From Sphingopyxis terrae subsp. terrae NBRC 15098 (GTDB taxonomy: Bacteria; Pseudomonadota; Alphaproteobacteria; Sphingomonadales; Sphingomonadaceae), in NCBI RefSeq assembly GCF_001610975.1, contig NZ_CP013342.1, positions 2,241,001 to 2,305,000 of the forward strand: a stretch of DNA of 64,000 nt. Direction: 5' to 3'. Under the pieces are notes generated by a model, which made no database searches, was not told the origin of the DNA, and saw only the letters and a list, made by a program, of their open reading frames with translations. The position numbers and the translations under genes were made by a program. Positions 1 through 9,310 of this stretch are shown here, one piece after another. The first letter of the stretch is position 1; the number at the start of each line of letters is the position of its first letter.

Positions 1-56
1 GCGCGGCGTTTAGCGGCGCTCCAGGCGCTGCCCCCTTCCATCAAGGCTCCTACCGC

Positions 57-1889
57 ATGTCTTTGCGCAATATTGCGATTATCGCACACGTCGACCATGG
101 CAAGACGACCCTCGTCGATCAGCTTTTCCGCCAGTCGGGCACATTTCGGGACAACCAGCGTGTCGAAGAACGAGCGATGGATTCGAACGACCTGGAAAAG
201 GAACGCGGGATCACGATTCTCGCCAAATGTACTTCGGTCGAGTGGGGCGAAGGCGCCGATGCGACGCGCATCAACATCGTCGACACGCCGGGCCACGCCG
301 ACTTCGGCGGCGAGGTCGAGCGGATCCTGAGCATGGTCGATGGCGTCATCCTGCTCGTCGATGCCGCCGAAGGCCCGATGCCGCAGACCAAGTTCGTCAC
401 CGGCAAGGCGCTGGCGCTCGGCCTCAAGCCGATCGTCGTCGTCAACAAGATCGACCGCAGCGACGCGCGCGCAGCCGAAGTGCTCGACGAAGTATTCGAA
501 CTGTTCCTGACGCTCGACGCCAATGACGAACAGCTTGATTTCCCGATCCTTTATGCCTCGGGTCGCGGCGGCTATGCCTCGGAAAGCCCTGACGCGCGCG
601 AAGGCACGCTCGAGCCGCTGTTCAAGACGATCGTGTCGCATGTTCCGACGCCCGGCCTCGACGAAGAGGCGCCCTTCACCTTCCTCGCGACGCTGCTCGA
701 CCGCGACAATTTCATCGGCCGCATCCTGACCGGCCGCGTCCAGTCGGGCACGGTCAAGGTCAACCAGCCGATCCACGCGCTCGACATGGACGGCAAGGTC
801 ATCGAAACCGGCCGCGCGTCGAAGCTGCTGGCGTTCCGCGGGCTCGACCGCGTTCCGGTCGAGGAAGCGCGCGCAGGCGACATCGTCGCGATCGCGGGCC
901 TGACCAACGCGACGGTCGCGAACACGATCGCCGACACGAGCGTCAGCGAGCCGATCGCCGCGCAGCCGATCGACCCGCCGACGCTGTCGATGCGCTTCGC
1001 CGTCAACGACAGTCCGATGGCTGGCCGCGAAGGCAGCAAGGTGACGAGCCGCATGATCCGCGACCGCCTGTACCGCGAAGCCGAAACCAATGTCGCGATC
1101 CGCATCACCGAAAGCGCCGACAAGGACAGCTTCGAAGTCGCGGGCCGCGGCGAGCTTCAGCTCGGCGTGCTCATCGAAACAATGCGCCGGGAAGGCTTCG
1201 AACTCGGCATCAGCCGCCCCAAGGTGCTGTACCAGACCGACGAGAACGGCCAGCGCACCGAGCCCTATGAAACCGTCGTCATCGACGTCGACGACGAGCA
1301 TAGCGGCACGGTTGTCGAGAAGATGCAGATCCGCAAGGCCGAGCTGACCGACATGCGCCCGTCAGGCGGCGGCAAGACTCGCATCAGCTTCAGCGGCCCG
1401 TCGCGCGGCCTGATCGGCTATCACGGCGAATTCCTGTCCGACACGCGCGGAACCGGGATCATGAACCGCCTCTTCGAAAAATATGGCCCCTACAAAGGCG
1501 CGATCGAGGGCCGCAAGAACGGCGTCCTCATCTCGAATGGCGCGGGGGAAGCCGTCGCCTATGCGCTCGGCCCCTTGGAAGAACGCGGCATCCTGTTCGT
1601 CTCGCCCGGCGAGGCGCTCTATGAAGGGATGATAATCGGGGAGAATGCGAAGCCCGACGACCTTGAGGTCAACCCGATGAAGTCGAAGCAGCTCACGAAC
1701 TTCCGTTCGACGGGCAAGGACGATGCGATCCGCCTGACTCCGCCGCGCCGCATGACGCTGGAACAGGCGATCGCCTATATCGACGACGACGAAATGGTCG
1801 AAGTGACCCCCGCGAACATCCGCATCCGCAAGGCGATCCTCGATCCGCATGAGCGGAAGAAGGCGAGCCGCAAGAAGGAAGCGGCGTAA
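57..1889 (+). CDS. typA: Ribosome-associated translational GTPase TypA/BipA
   Basis: The 610-residue product matches the usual length of TypA/BipA, an EF-G-like GTPase that binds the 70S ribosome and helps stress and low-temperature growth. The G1 loop AHVDHGKTTL is near residue 10, switch I contains ERGITI, G3 is DTPGHADFGGEVERIL and G4 is NKID. The elongation-factor domains II, III and V and the TypA-specific C-terminal domain follow, and the protein ends in a lysine-rich tail. A good intrinsic terminator follows the stop codon. This is a core housekeeping gene with no odd features. Confidence 0.97.
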   Translation: MSLRNIAIIAHVDHGKTTLVDQLFRQSGTFRDNQRVEERAMDSNDLEKERGITILAKCTSVEWGEGADATRINIVDTPGHADFGGEVERILSMVDGVILLVDAAEGPMPQTKFVTGKALALGLKPIVVVNKIDRSDARAAEVLDEVFELFLTLDANDEQLDFPILYASGRGGYASESPDAREGTLEPLFKTIVSHVPTPGLDEEAPFTFLATLLDRDNFIGRILTGRVQSGTVKVNQPIHALDMDGKVIETGRASKLLAFRGLDRVPVEEARAGDIVAIAGLTNATVANTIADTSVSEPIAAQPIDPPTLSMRFAVNDSPMAGREGSKVTSRMIRDRLYREAETNVAIRITESADKDSFEVAGRGELQLGVLIETMRREGFELGISRPKVLYQTDENGQRTEPYETVVIDVDDEHSGTVVEKMQIRKAELTDMRPSGGGKTRISFSGPSRGLIGYHGEFLSDTRGTGIMNRLFEKYGPYKGAIEGRKNGVLISNGAGEAVAYALGPLEERGILFVSPGEALYEGMIIGENAKPDDLEVNPMKSKQLTNFRSTGKDDAIRLTPPRRMTLEQAIAYIDDDEMVEVTPANIRIRKAILDPHERKKASRKKEAA

Positions 1890-1897
1890 GATCAAGG

Positions 1898-1930
1898 GGG
1901 CGGCCAGCGATGGTCGCCCTCTTTCTTTTT
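1898..1930 (+). terminator. Rho-independent terminator after typA
   Basis: A 9-bp stem (GGGCGGCCA / TGGTCGCCC, one G-U pair) with a four-base loop is followed by the T-rich run TCTTTCTTTTT. It lies 8 bp past the typA stop codon. Confidence 0.85.
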
Positions 1931-1960
1931 GACGGCTTGTCCCAGTCTTTTCCTCGCCTT

Positions 1961-2033
1961 CGTCATCCCGGGCTTGACCCGGGATCCATCGCAGCGCTGA
2001 AGTCATGGACCCCGGATCAAGTCCGGCGTGACG
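1961..2033. repeat. Dispersed intergenic palindrome, CGTCATCCCGG type
   Basis: A long imperfect inverted repeat has arms of about 29 bp (1961-1989 and 2005-2033) around a 15-base loop. A near-identical, perfectly paired copy occurs at 44988-45063. The arms begin CGTCATCCCGG and contain GGGATCCAT. This looks like the REP/BIME-like intergenic elements common in sphingomonads. Confidence 0.8.
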
Positions 2034-2073
2034 AAGGAAGAGGGAGGCGGGAGGCCATGCGAGGAAAGACGCG

Positions 2074-2631
2074 GTGAACCGCCTGATCCTGTTCAACAAG
2101 CCGTATGGCGTGTTGTCGCAATTTACCGACAAGGGCACGACCGCGCCTGCCGACGGCCCGCGCGCGACGCTGTCAGACTATATCGACGTACCCGGCGTCT
2201 ACCCCGCCGGCCGGCTCGACCGCGACAGCGAGGGCTTGTTGATCCTGACCGACGACGGCGCGCTGCAGGCGCGGATTTCGTCGCCGCAGCACAAGATGCC
2301 CAAAACCTATCTGGCGCAGGTCGAGGGCGAGCCCGACGACGCCGCGCTGGCGGCGCTCGCCCGCGGCGTCACGCTGAACGACGGCCCGACGCGCCCCGCG
2401 ACCGTCCGCCGCATCGACCCGCCCCAGCTATGGGACCGCGATCCGCCGGTGCGATATCGCAAAAGCGTGCCCGATAGCTGGATCGAACTGACGATCACAG
2501 AGGGGCGCAACCGCCAGGTCCGCCGCATGACCGCCGCGGTCGCCTATCCGACGCTGCGGCTGGTGCGGTGGCGGATCGGGGGGTGGGAGATTGGGGATTT
2601 GGCGCCCGGAACGTGGCGCGAGATCGCCTGA
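2074..2631 (+). CDS. Pseudouridine synthase, RsuA/RluE family
   Basis: This 185-residue enzyme of the RsuA/RluB/E/F family would isomerise a uridine in rRNA; RluE, the closest in size, modifies 23S rRNA. It opens with [14 protein letters not shown] and carries the catalytic-Asp signature [17 protein letters not shown] near residue 48. The C-terminal motif [10 protein letters not shown] is typical of the family. There is no S4 domain, which fits RluE rather than RsuA or RluB. The GTG start has GAGGAAAG a few bases upstream. The exact target base cannot be read from sequence. Confidence 0.9.
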   Translation: MNRLILFNKPYGVLSQFTDKGTTAPADGPRATLSDYIDVPGVYPAGRLDRDSEGLLILTDDGALQARISSPQHKMPKTYLAQVEGEPDDAALAALARGVTLNDGPTRPATVRRIDPPQLWDRDPPVRYRKSVPDSWIELTITEGRNRQVRRMTAAVAYPTLRLVRWRIGGWEIGDLAPGTWREIA

Positions 2632-2703
2632 TCGCGCCCGAAGATGCCGGGCGGACGGCTGCGCGCCGCCCACCCGACATCAACCCTTTGCCTGCCTTGC
2701 CGC

Positions 2704-3672
2704 TCAGCGGCCGGCGAAGCTCGCCTTGATTTCGCGGCCGATGGTTGCCGCATTTTCGTCGATCACGAAATGGCCAGCGTCGAGCCAGACGAGGCGCGCG
2801 CCGGGCAAGTCGCGCTTGTAGGCCTCTGCCCCCGGTGCGATGAAGATCGGATCGCTTTTGCCCCACAGGATAAGCGTCTTCGGCTGATATTGGCGGAACA
2901 GCGCGTGCCATTTGTCATAGGACGCGACATTGGACCGATAATCCTCGAACAGGTCGAGCTGGATGGCATCATTGCCCGGCCGGTCGAGCAGCGCCTGGTC
3001 GATCACCCAATTGTCGGGATTGATCGCCGCCGGGTTTTTCGCGCCATAGCTATACTGGAACTTGGTGGTGTCGAGCGTGAGAAGCGTGCGCGCCGCGGCT
3101 TCCGATGCAGCGTCACGCTGTTGGCCGATGGGGAGCAGCGCCTGCTTCACCGGGTCGCCGACGCCGTCGAGATAGGCATTGGCGTTCTGGATCACGAACC
3201 CTTTCACATGCGTTGGCCGCTGCGCGAAGAGGCGAAAGCCGACCGGCCCGCCATAATCCTGCATATAGAGAACATAGGATTGGAGCCCGAGCTGATCGAT
3301 CAGACCGGCGACATGCGAGGTGAGATTGTCGAAATTATAATCGAACTCTGCGGCGGATGGGGCGTCGGACTGGCCGAAGCCCACATAGTCGGGGGCGATG
3401 ATGTGAAATTTGTCGGCCAGCTGCGGGATCAGGTCGCGATACATCTGGCTGCTGCTGGGAAAGCCGTGAAGCAGCAGGATCGTGGGCGCGGCCGGGTCGC
3501 CGGCTTCGCGGTAGAATATTTTGCGGCCGTTGACCGTCGCAAAATGATAGCTGGTGGGATGCGCGGACGCGGCTGTCGCGGCCGGAGCAGCTGGTGCCGC
3601 CTCGGCGGCCAGCGGGGCTGCGGCAGAAAGCGCGACCGCGGCCGCGTGGATCAGTTTGGAAGATTGGGTCAT
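2704..3672 (-). CDS. Secreted alpha/beta hydrolase with Asp nucleophile (epoxide hydrolase-like)
   Basis: The 322-residue protein begins with an Ala-rich signal peptide, so the periplasm is the likely site. The oxyanion-hole motif LLLHGFPSSSQMY is near residue 67. The nucleophile elbow reads MQDYGGPVG, which places an Asp where esterases have Ser. Known families with Asp there are epoxide hydrolases and haloalkane dehalogenases. Dehalogenases usually have Trp next to this Asp, and here it is Tyr, so epoxide hydrolase-like is the better guess. A catalytic His is present in LDAGHFVIDE. It lies 72 bp downstream of, and on the same strand as, an AhpD-like gene, so the two are probably co-transcribed. 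The substrate is unknown. Confidence 0.82.
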   Translation of the reverse strand: MTQSSKLIHAAAVALSAAAPLAAEAAPAAPAATAASAHPTSYHFATVNGRKIFYREAGDPAAPTILLLHGFPSSSQMYRDLIPQLADKFHIIAPDYVGFGQSDAPSAAEFDYNFDNLTSHVAGLIDQLGLQSYVLYMQDYGGPVGFRLFAQRPTHVKGFVIQNANAYLDGVGDPVKQALLPIGQQRDAASEAAARTLLTLDTTKFQYSYGAKNPAAINPDNWVIDQALLDRPGNDAIQLDLFEDYRSNVASYDKWHALFRQYQPKTLILWGKSDPIFIAPGAEAYKRDLPGARLVWLDAGHFVIDENAATIGREIKASFAGR

Positions 3673-3744
3673 GAGAATTCCTGTTGATGGAATGTAGGGA
3701 GGGCACGGACCGGATACCGGGTTGCGGAGCCCGTTACCTGAAGA

Positions 3745-4296
3745 TCAGGCCGAGGTTCGGGCGCGCACCACGGGGAAGTCGATTTCGGTGCCGAAGGCTT
3801 CGTTGACGTAGTTGGTGAAGCTGTTGAGCGCGACGTGCAGGACGATTTCCAGCGCCTGCGCGTTGGTGTAACCGGCCTCGCGAAGCGCCAAGACTTCGGC
3901 CTCGGTGACATGGCCGCGGTTGTGCGCGAGCGCTGCAGCGAAGCGAACGGCGGCATCGGCAACCGGATCATTCGAAGCCCCGCTCCGGTTTGCGGTCATT
4001 TCGGCATCGTCGAGCTTGGCGAGATTGCGACCGAGATAGCTGTGCGCCGACAGGCAATAGCTGCAGCCGTTGATCTCTGCGATGGCCAGCGCGATACGCT
4101 CGCGCGTTGCGGCGGGCAGGCTTCCCTTGCCGAGCGCGCCCATCAGGCCGACATAGCCTTCGAGCGTCTCAGGGCTGGTCGACACCAACCGGAACAGGTT
4201 GGGTACACTGCCGAGTTGGGCCTGCACGGCCTGGAGCATCGCCTGCGATGCGACCGGGGCGGCTTCGACAGTGGCGGGGGTGGGAATCAGGGACAT
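3745..4296 (-). CDS. Carboxymuconolactone decarboxylase/AhpD-family protein
   Basis: The 183-residue alkylhydroperoxidase-like protein has the redox motif EINGCSYCLSAHSYLGR (CxxCxxxH) near residue 85, the signature of AhpD/CMD disulfide peroxidase activity. The start at 4296 (MSLIPTPATVEAAP) is preceded by a GAAAGG ribosome site. The frame is open for about 140 more codons upstream, but that stretch runs through the divergent LysR gene. It is divergent from the LysR gene at 4409 and precedes the secreted hydrolase. The set looks like a small LysR-controlled detoxification unit. The true electron partner and substrate are not visible. Confidence 0.85.
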   Translation of the reverse strand: MSLIPTPATVEAAPVASQAMLQAVQAQLGSVPNLFRLVSTSPETLEGYVGLMGALGKGSLPAATRERIALAIAEINGCSYCLSAHSYLGRNLAKLDDAEMTANRSGASNDPVADAAVRFAAALAHNRGHVTEAEVLALREAGYTNAQALEIVLHVALNSFTNYVNEAFGTEIDFPVVRARTSA

Positions 4297-4385
4297 TAGG
4301 TGGACCTTTCGTCTGGGCCGGATTTGGCCTGGCCGCGAAGTAGGTCCTCCTGATTTTCGAGAGTATGGGTCAATTGCGCAAACCA

Positions 4386-4406
4386 TCCTTCCGTAATATG
4401 GAAGGA
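4386..4406. promoter_or_regulatory. Probable LysR autoregulatory operator
   Basis: The perfect inverted repeat TCCTTCC-N7-GGAAGGA ends two bases before the LysR start codon and overlaps its ribosome site. TTCC-N7-GGAA fits the LysR-box geometry. It lies in the divergent gap between the LysR and AhpD-like genes, so it could control both. Confidence 0.5.
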
Positions 4407-4408
4407 AA

Positions 4409-5341
4409 ATGGATCGTTTCGAGGCTATGCGGACGCTTGTCGCTGCCATCGACGGGGGCAGCCTGTCGGCGGCCTCGCGTGCGCTCGGCATCCCGCTCGC
4501 GACCGTGAGCCGGCGGGTATCGGATTTGGAGGCGCGGCTCGGCACCCGCCTGGTCGTTCGCACGAGCCGCAAACTGATACCGACCGAGGAGGGCGCCGCT
4601 TTCCTCGTGGCGGCGCGGCGCGTTCTGGAAGATCTGGGCGAGGCGGAGCGCGTTGCCTCGGGCGAATATCGGGCCCCGCGCGGGGAGTTGCTGGTCACGG
4701 CACCGATCATGTTCGGCAAATTGCACGTCGCGCCGATCGTCCATGACTTCCTGTCCGCCTATCCCGAGGTCACTGTGCGACTCGTGCTGGCCGATACGCT
4801 GGTCGACCTGGTCGAAAATCACGTCGATGTGGCGGTGCGGATAGGAAAGCTGCCCGACAGCAGCCTGATTGCGCGGCGGGTGGGCACGGTGCGATGGTTG
4901 ATCTGCGCCAGCCCCCACTATCTTTCCTATAACCCGGCGCCGAGCGCGCCGGGGGATTTGGTCCGCCACGACTGCATCGCTTTCGAAGGTTTCCAGACCT
5001 ATCGCCAATGGCCATTCCTTGCCGGGACGCATCCATTGTCGGTGACGATCCGGCCGCGTTTTTCGGTCAACACCGCCGACGCGGTCATTGACGGGGCCAT
5101 CAACGGACTGGGGATTGCCCGAATCATGTCCTATCAGGCGTCGCAAGCCGTCGGTGACGGCGCCTTGGTGCCGGTGCTCCAAACCTTCAGCCCGCCGCCG
5201 ATCCCCGTCCATCTCGTCCATGCCGCCCAGACGCTGCAACCGCTGAAGCTGCGCGCATTCATGGATTTCGTCATTCCGCGCCTCGAACGCGCGCTCGCGC
5301 GCATAGACCGGGTTCTTGACCCGCCGGGCAAATCTGATTGA
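4409..5341 (+). CDS. LysR-family transcriptional regulator
   Basis: The 310-residue protein has the LysR N-terminal winged helix, with the recognition region SLSAASRALGIPLATVSRRVSDLEARLGTRL split over residues 19-49. A type 2 periplasmic-binding-protein-like effector domain follows. It resembles the CrgA/PecT-like group that regulates neighbouring redox or detoxification genes. It is divergent from the AhpD-like gene at 3745-4296 with a 112-bp shared gap holding a palindrome. The likely role, by the usual LysR arrangement, is control of the AhpD-hydrolase pair. Confidence 0.92.
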   Translation: MDRFEAMRTLVAAIDGGSLSAASRALGIPLATVSRRVSDLEARLGTRLVVRTSRKLIPTEEGAAFLVAARRVLEDLGEAERVASGEYRAPRGELLVTAPIMFGKLHVAPIVHDFLSAYPEVTVRLVLADTLVDLVENHVDVAVRIGKLPDSSLIARRVGTVRWLICASPHYLSYNPAPSAPGDLVRHDCIAFEGFQTYRQWPFLAGTHPLSVTIRPRFSVNTADAVIDGAINGLGIARIMSYQASQAVGDGALVPVLQTFSPPPIPVHLVHAAQTLQPLKLRAFMDFVIPRLERALARIDRVLDPPGKSD

Positions 5342-5609
5342 GCCGAGGGAGCGGCAGCGTACCTCACGCTCTCTTCTGCAAAGCGCCGCTATGCGAATGC
5401 GAGGGACCGCTCAACTGAGGGTAGTTCATGCCTTTGACGCAGGAAATTCGAGTGCGCGCTGAATATGCGGCCCTCGTCACCCTTTCCGGCGCCATGCAGG
5501 GCCGCGTCCCACACGCTCCCCTGATTTGTCCGTGTGGCTGTCCGGGACGCCGCCCATTGCGCTCGCCGATATATTGGCATAGCATATGTCAAAACATGGG
5601 GAGCAACGG

Positions 5610-6623
5610 GTGAACGAACGGCCTTATGAAGTCCATGGTGCGCTGGGTTCGCCCTATTCGATGAAGATTCGCGCGGCGATGCGCTATCGCCGTTTGCCCC
5701 ATATCTGGGTGCATGGCGCCGCGACGCAGGGCGGGGCGCTGGCGCATGTCCGCGCGCCGGTGATCCCGGTGGTGCGCTTTCCCGACGATAGCTGGCACAA
5801 TGATTCGACCCCGCTCCTCTATCTGCTCGAGGATCGCCATCCGGGCAGCCGTTCGGTGGTGCCGCCCGATCCCGCGCGCGCCTTTCTGGCGCATCTGATC
5901 GAGGATTTCGCTGACGAATGGCTGACCAAGGCGATGTTCGGCTATCGCTGGCTGGCCGAGGTCGACCAGCTTCAGATGAGTCGCTGGCTGGCCTTCGACG
6001 CGTTCAAGGGCGGCGGTGCGGAGCAGCGCGAGCGCTTTGCGGCGAGCTTTCGCGAGCGGCAGGTGGGGCGCCTGGCGATCGTCGGCTGCACGCCGGCGAA
6101 TTTCCCGCTGATCGAAGCGTCGACCCGCGCGGTGCTCGCGGCGCTGGAGACGCATGTCCAGGACCGGCACTGCCTGTTCGGCACGCGGCCATCGCTCGCC
6201 GAATTCGGCCTCTTTGGCCAATTGTCGCAGTTCGGCGCCGATCCGACCGCGCAGGCGATGATGCGCACCGACTATCCCTTTGCCTATCGCTGGCTTTCGC
6301 ACATCGATGACATGTCGGGGATCGACGGCGAATGGGACGCGGCCGATGCGCGGCTGCCGCCCGTGGTCGATGCGCTGCTGTCGGTGGCGGGCGCGGTCTA
6401 TCTGCCCTTCTTGCGGGCGAATGCGGCGGCACTGGAAAAGGGGGAGGCGATGATACGGTTCGAGGCGATGGGGCATGGCTATGACCAGGGGGTGTTCAAA
6501 TATCAGGCGAAATGCCTTGCCGACCTGCGCATGCGCTACGCGGCGCTGAACGACGCGGCGCGCGCCGCGGTCGATCCGCTGCTCGAGCGGACTGGCTGCC
6601 TGCCCGCGCTGGTGTCGGCATGA
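5610..6623 (+). CDS. Glutathione S-transferase-like protein
   Basis: The product is 337 residues long, well above the 200-230 of a simple GST. The N-terminal part (EVHGALGSPYSMKIRAAMRY) looks like the thioredoxin-like GST domain, with a helical GST C-terminal domain after about residue 95 (HLIEDFADEWLTKAMFGYRW). I chose the GTG at 5610 because GGGGAG lies 6 bases upstream; an ATG at 5586 has no ribosome site. The stop overlaps the ATG of the downstream sulfatase (ATGA), so translation is coupled. The preceding 268-bp gap (5342-5609) shows no gene. A role in processing a sulfated or electrophilic substrate is only an inference. Confidence 0.75.
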   Translation: MNERPYEVHGALGSPYSMKIRAAMRYRRLPHIWVHGAATQGGALAHVRAPVIPVVRFPDDSWHNDSTPLLYLLEDRHPGSRSVVPPDPARAFLAHLIEDFADEWLTKAMFGYRWLAEVDQLQMSRWLAFDAFKGGGAEQRERFAASFRERQVGRLAIVGCTPANFPLIEASTRAVLAALETHVQDRHCLFGTRPSLAEFGLFGQLSQFGADPTAQAMMRTDYPFAYRWLSHIDDMSGIDGEWDAADARLPPVVDALLSVAGAVYLPFLRANAAALEKGEAMIRFEAMGHGYDQGVFKYQAKCLADLRMRYAALNDAARAAVDPLLERTGCLPALVSA

Positions 6624-8452
6624 GGCGCGCGTTCGCCGCCGGGATCGCCGCTGCGCTGGTCGCGGCGCCGCTGGCCGCGCAGACCGCGGTGCCGACCGCG
6701 CCCGCAGCGCCGCGCCATCCCAATATCGTCATCCTGCTGGCCGATGACTGGGGTTTTTCGGATGTCGGCGCTTTCGGGGCCGAATTCGCGACCCCGAACA
6801 TCGACGCGCTGGCGCATGCCGGGATGCGCTTTTCCAATTTCCATGTGTCGGGTTCCTGCTCACCGACGCGCGCGATGCTGCAGACGGGGGTGATGAACCA
6901 CCGCGCCGGGTTGGGCAATATGCCCGAGACGATCCCCGACGCGCACCGCGGCAAGCCGGGGTACGAGACGGTGATGAACCACAGCGTCGTCACGATCGCG
7001 GAAATGCTGAAGGCGGCGGGCTATCGCACCTATCTGACCGGCAAATGGCATCTGGGCAGCGATCCGACGCGGCTTCCCGAAGCGCGCGGCTATGATCGCG
7101 CCTTCAGCCTGGCCGATGCGGGCGCCGACAATTTCGATCAGGAGCCGATAAAGGGCCTCTACGACAAGGCGAACTGGACCGACAATGGCAAGCCGGGGGT
7201 GCTGCCCAAGGATTATTATTCGTCGCGCTTCGTCGTCCAGAAGATGATCGATTATATCGACTCCGACCGCGCGAGCGGAAAGCCGTTTTTCGCGTCGGTC
7301 AATTTCCTAGCAAACCATATTCCGGTGCAGGCGCCCGACAGCGATATCGCGCGCTATCAGGCGATGTATCGCGAAGGCTGGACCGCGCTGCGCGCCGCAC
7401 GGGCCAAGCGCGCCGCGGCGCTCGGCATCATGCCCGCGGGCGCGCCGATGGTGACGATGGCGACCACCCCCGACTGGCAAAAGCTGGACAGCGACGAACG
7501 CAAGGCGGCGGTCCGCGTCATGCAGGCCTATGCCGGGATGGCGACCGCCGCCGACCGCGAGATCGGGCGCCTTGTCGCGCATCTGAAGGCGACGGGCGAT
7601 TACGACAATACGATCTTCGTCTTTCTGTCGGACAACGGCCCCGAACCGACCAACCCCTATAACCGGCTGCGCAACCGGCTGTTCCTGGGGATGCAATATA
7701 ACACGTCGATCGGCAACATCGGCCGCCGCCACAGCTTCAGCGCCATCGGTCCGGGCTGGGCCAGCGCGGCTGCGGCGCCGCTATCGGGGTACAAGTTCAG
7801 CGCGACCGAGGGCGGGCTGCGCGTACCGCTGATAATCGCCTGGCCCGGCCATCCGCAGGTGCGCGCGGGCGCGATCTCGAAGGGGCTCGCGCATGTCACC
7901 GACATCGTCCCGACGCTGACCGACCTCGCCGGCGTGCCGGGTCACGGCGGCAGCTGGAGCGGGCGGACGGTCGAGCCGATCGCGGGGCGCAGTCTGGTGC
8001 CGATGCTGGCAGGCGGCGCGGGCAGCGTTCATGGCGACGCGCCGATTGGTTATGAACTGTCGGGCAATGCCGCGCTGTTCCGGGGGGATTACAAGTTGGT
8101 GCGCAATCTGCCGCCGACGGGCGACGGTCAATGGCGACTGTTCGACATCGCCAGCGACCCCGGCGAGACGCGCGATCTGGCCGCCGCGATGCCCGATCGC
8201 TTTGCGGCGATGAAGGCCGATTATGCGGCGTTCGCCAAGACCAACCAGGTGCTCGAAATGCCGGCGGGTTACACCGCCGACGAACAGATCAACCTTTATG
8301 CGTGGCGGCAACAGGGCCGCAAGCGGGCGATCCAGGCCGGACTGGTGCTCGGCGGGGCGATCGTCGCGCTGTCAGCCCTCTTGTGGCTTTTCGTCCGGCG
8401 GCGGCGGGCGCGCGGTGTCGATCAGGCGAATGCCAACATGATCGGTACCTAG
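6620..8452 (+). CDS. Exported, C-terminally anchored type I sulfatase
   Basis: The 610-residue arylsulfatase-family hydrolase cleaves a sulfate ester. A cleavable signal peptide (residues 1-20, ending PLAAQ) precedes the N-terminal metal-site motif NIVILLADDWGFSDVG. The formylglycine motif CSPTR starts at Cys80, which FGE must oxidise for activity. The C-terminus carries a hydrophobic segment (GLVLGGAIVALSALLWLFV) followed by RRRR, so the enzyme is probably held in the inner membrane facing the periplasm. The start overlaps the previous stop (ATGA). The last 81 bp lie antisense to the 3' end of the FGE gene. Confidence 0.9.
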   Translation: MRRAFAAGIAAALVAAPLAAQTAVPTAPAAPRHPNIVILLADDWGFSDVGAFGAEFATPNIDALAHAGMRFSNFHVSGSCSPTRAMLQTGVMNHRAGLGNMPETIPDAHRGKPGYETVMNHSVVTIAEMLKAAGYRTYLTGKWHLGSDPTRLPEARGYDRAFSLADAGADNFDQEPIKGLYDKANWTDNGKPGVLPKDYYSSRFVVQKMIDYIDSDRASGKPFFASVNFLANHIPVQAPDSDIARYQAMYREGWTALRAARAKRAAALGIMPAGAPMVTMATTPDWQKLDSDERKAAVRVMQAYAGMATAADREIGRLVAHLKATGDYDNTIFVFLSDNGPEPTNPYNRLRNRLFLGMQYNTSIGNIGRRHSFSAIGPGWASAAAAPLSGYKFSATEGGLRVPLIIAWPGHPQVRAGAISKGLAHVTDIVPTLTDLAGVPGHGGSWSGRTVEPIAGRSLVPMLAGGAGSVHGDAPIGYELSGNAALFRGDYKLVRNLPPTGDGQWRLFDIASDPGETRDLAAAMPDRFAAMKADYAAFAKTNQVLEMPAGYTADEQINLYAWRQQGRKRAIQAGLVLGGAIVALSALLWLFVRRRRARGVDQANANMIGT

Positions 8453-9310
8453 CGAGCGTTCTTGAAACTGGCGCGCGGCGGGGCGATAGCGCGCGCAATA
8501 ATTCGCCGCGCACAGAAAGCTGCCGCCCTTGATGACATTGCGGTCGGGGTCGATCGCGCTTGCCGTCCATTCCCAGACATTGCCGATCAGGTCGTGGACG
8601 CCGTGCTTGTCGGCGGGGAAGCAGGCGACGGGCGCGCGGCTCTTGAAGCCGTCGGTGCCGAGGTCGCGGACCGGGAACACGCCCTGATAATAGTTGGCGG
8701 TCGGCTTGCCGTTTGCATCGACGGGAACATCGCGCCGCGCGCCGCCGGTTGCAGCGGCAAGTTCCCATTGCGCCTCGTCGGGCAGCGCCTTGCCCTTCCA
8801 GTGCGCGTAGGCGAGCGCGTCCTCGTAGCCGACCTGGACCACCGGGTCGCGATCGCGGCCGGCGATGCCGGTCTTCGGTCCTTCGGGATGCCGCCATTCG
8901 GCCCCGACGACCCAGCGCCACCAGTTGGGATTGCCGTCAGTCGGCGCTGTAAACACCGCCGATCCGGGGATCAGCATGTCGGGCGGCGCACCGGGCAGTT
9001 TCGGCGGGTCTTTCTCGGCAAGCGTCTTGTAGCCGGTCGCCTTCACGAATTCGGCGAATTCGGCGTTCGTCACCTCATGCGTTGCCATCCAGAAACCCTT
9101 GACCGAAACCTCGCGCGCCGGTGCCTCTTCGGGCAGCGTCGCGTCGGCGCCCATGGTGAAGGTCGCGCCGGGTATCCAGACATAGTCGCGCGCCGGCATC
9201 GGCGGGCAGGTCGGGGTCTGCGCTTCGGCATGCTGTTCGGTCTTTTTGGCGCCGCATGCGGCCAGGGCGCCCAGCGCGGCGAAAGCGATCAGCGCTGCGC
9301 TGCGCTTCAC
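8372..9310 (-). CDS. Formylglycine-generating enzyme (SUMF1 family), periplasmic lipoprotein
   Basis: The 312-residue protein converts the CxPxR cysteine of sulfatases to formylglycine. The start at 9310 (GTG) overlaps the TetR stop (GTGA) and gives a lipobox, LGALAAC, at residues 11-17, so the enzyme is exported and lipid-anchored. Family hallmarks are FTMGAD near the N-terminus, DEAQWELAA, GNVWEW, and the C-terminal segment GGSFLCAANYCARYR with both copper-binding catalytic cysteines four residues between them. Three CxPxR sulfatases in this window are plausible clients. It is co-transcribed with the TetR gene. The predicted periplasmic location implies maturation after export for the Sec-dependent clients. 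Confidence 0.9.
   Translation of the reverse strand: MKRSAALIAFAALGALAACGAKKTEQHAEAQTPTCPPMPARDYVWIPGATFTMGADATLPEEAPAREVSVKGFWMATHEVTNAEFAEFVKATGYKTLAEKDPPKLPGAPPDMLIPGSAVFTAPTDGNPNWWRWVVGAEWRHPEGPKTGIAGRDRDPVVQVGYEDALAYAHWKGKALPDEAQWELAAATGGARRDVPVDANGKPTANYYQGVFPVRDLGTDGFKSRAPVACFPADKHGVHDLIGNVWEWTASAIDPDRNVIKGGSFLCAANYCARYRPAARQFQERSLGTDHVGIRLIDTARPPPPDEKPQEG

Noticed and set aside
2704..3672. Haloalkane dehalogenase
   Set aside because: Asp is the nucleophile, but the adjacent Trp needed for halide binding is Tyr, so an epoxide hydrolase-like assignment is safer.
5428..5613. A 61-codon open frame in the gap before the GST-like gene
   Set aside because: No ribosome site, no homology that I recognise, and equally long frames exist on the other strand.
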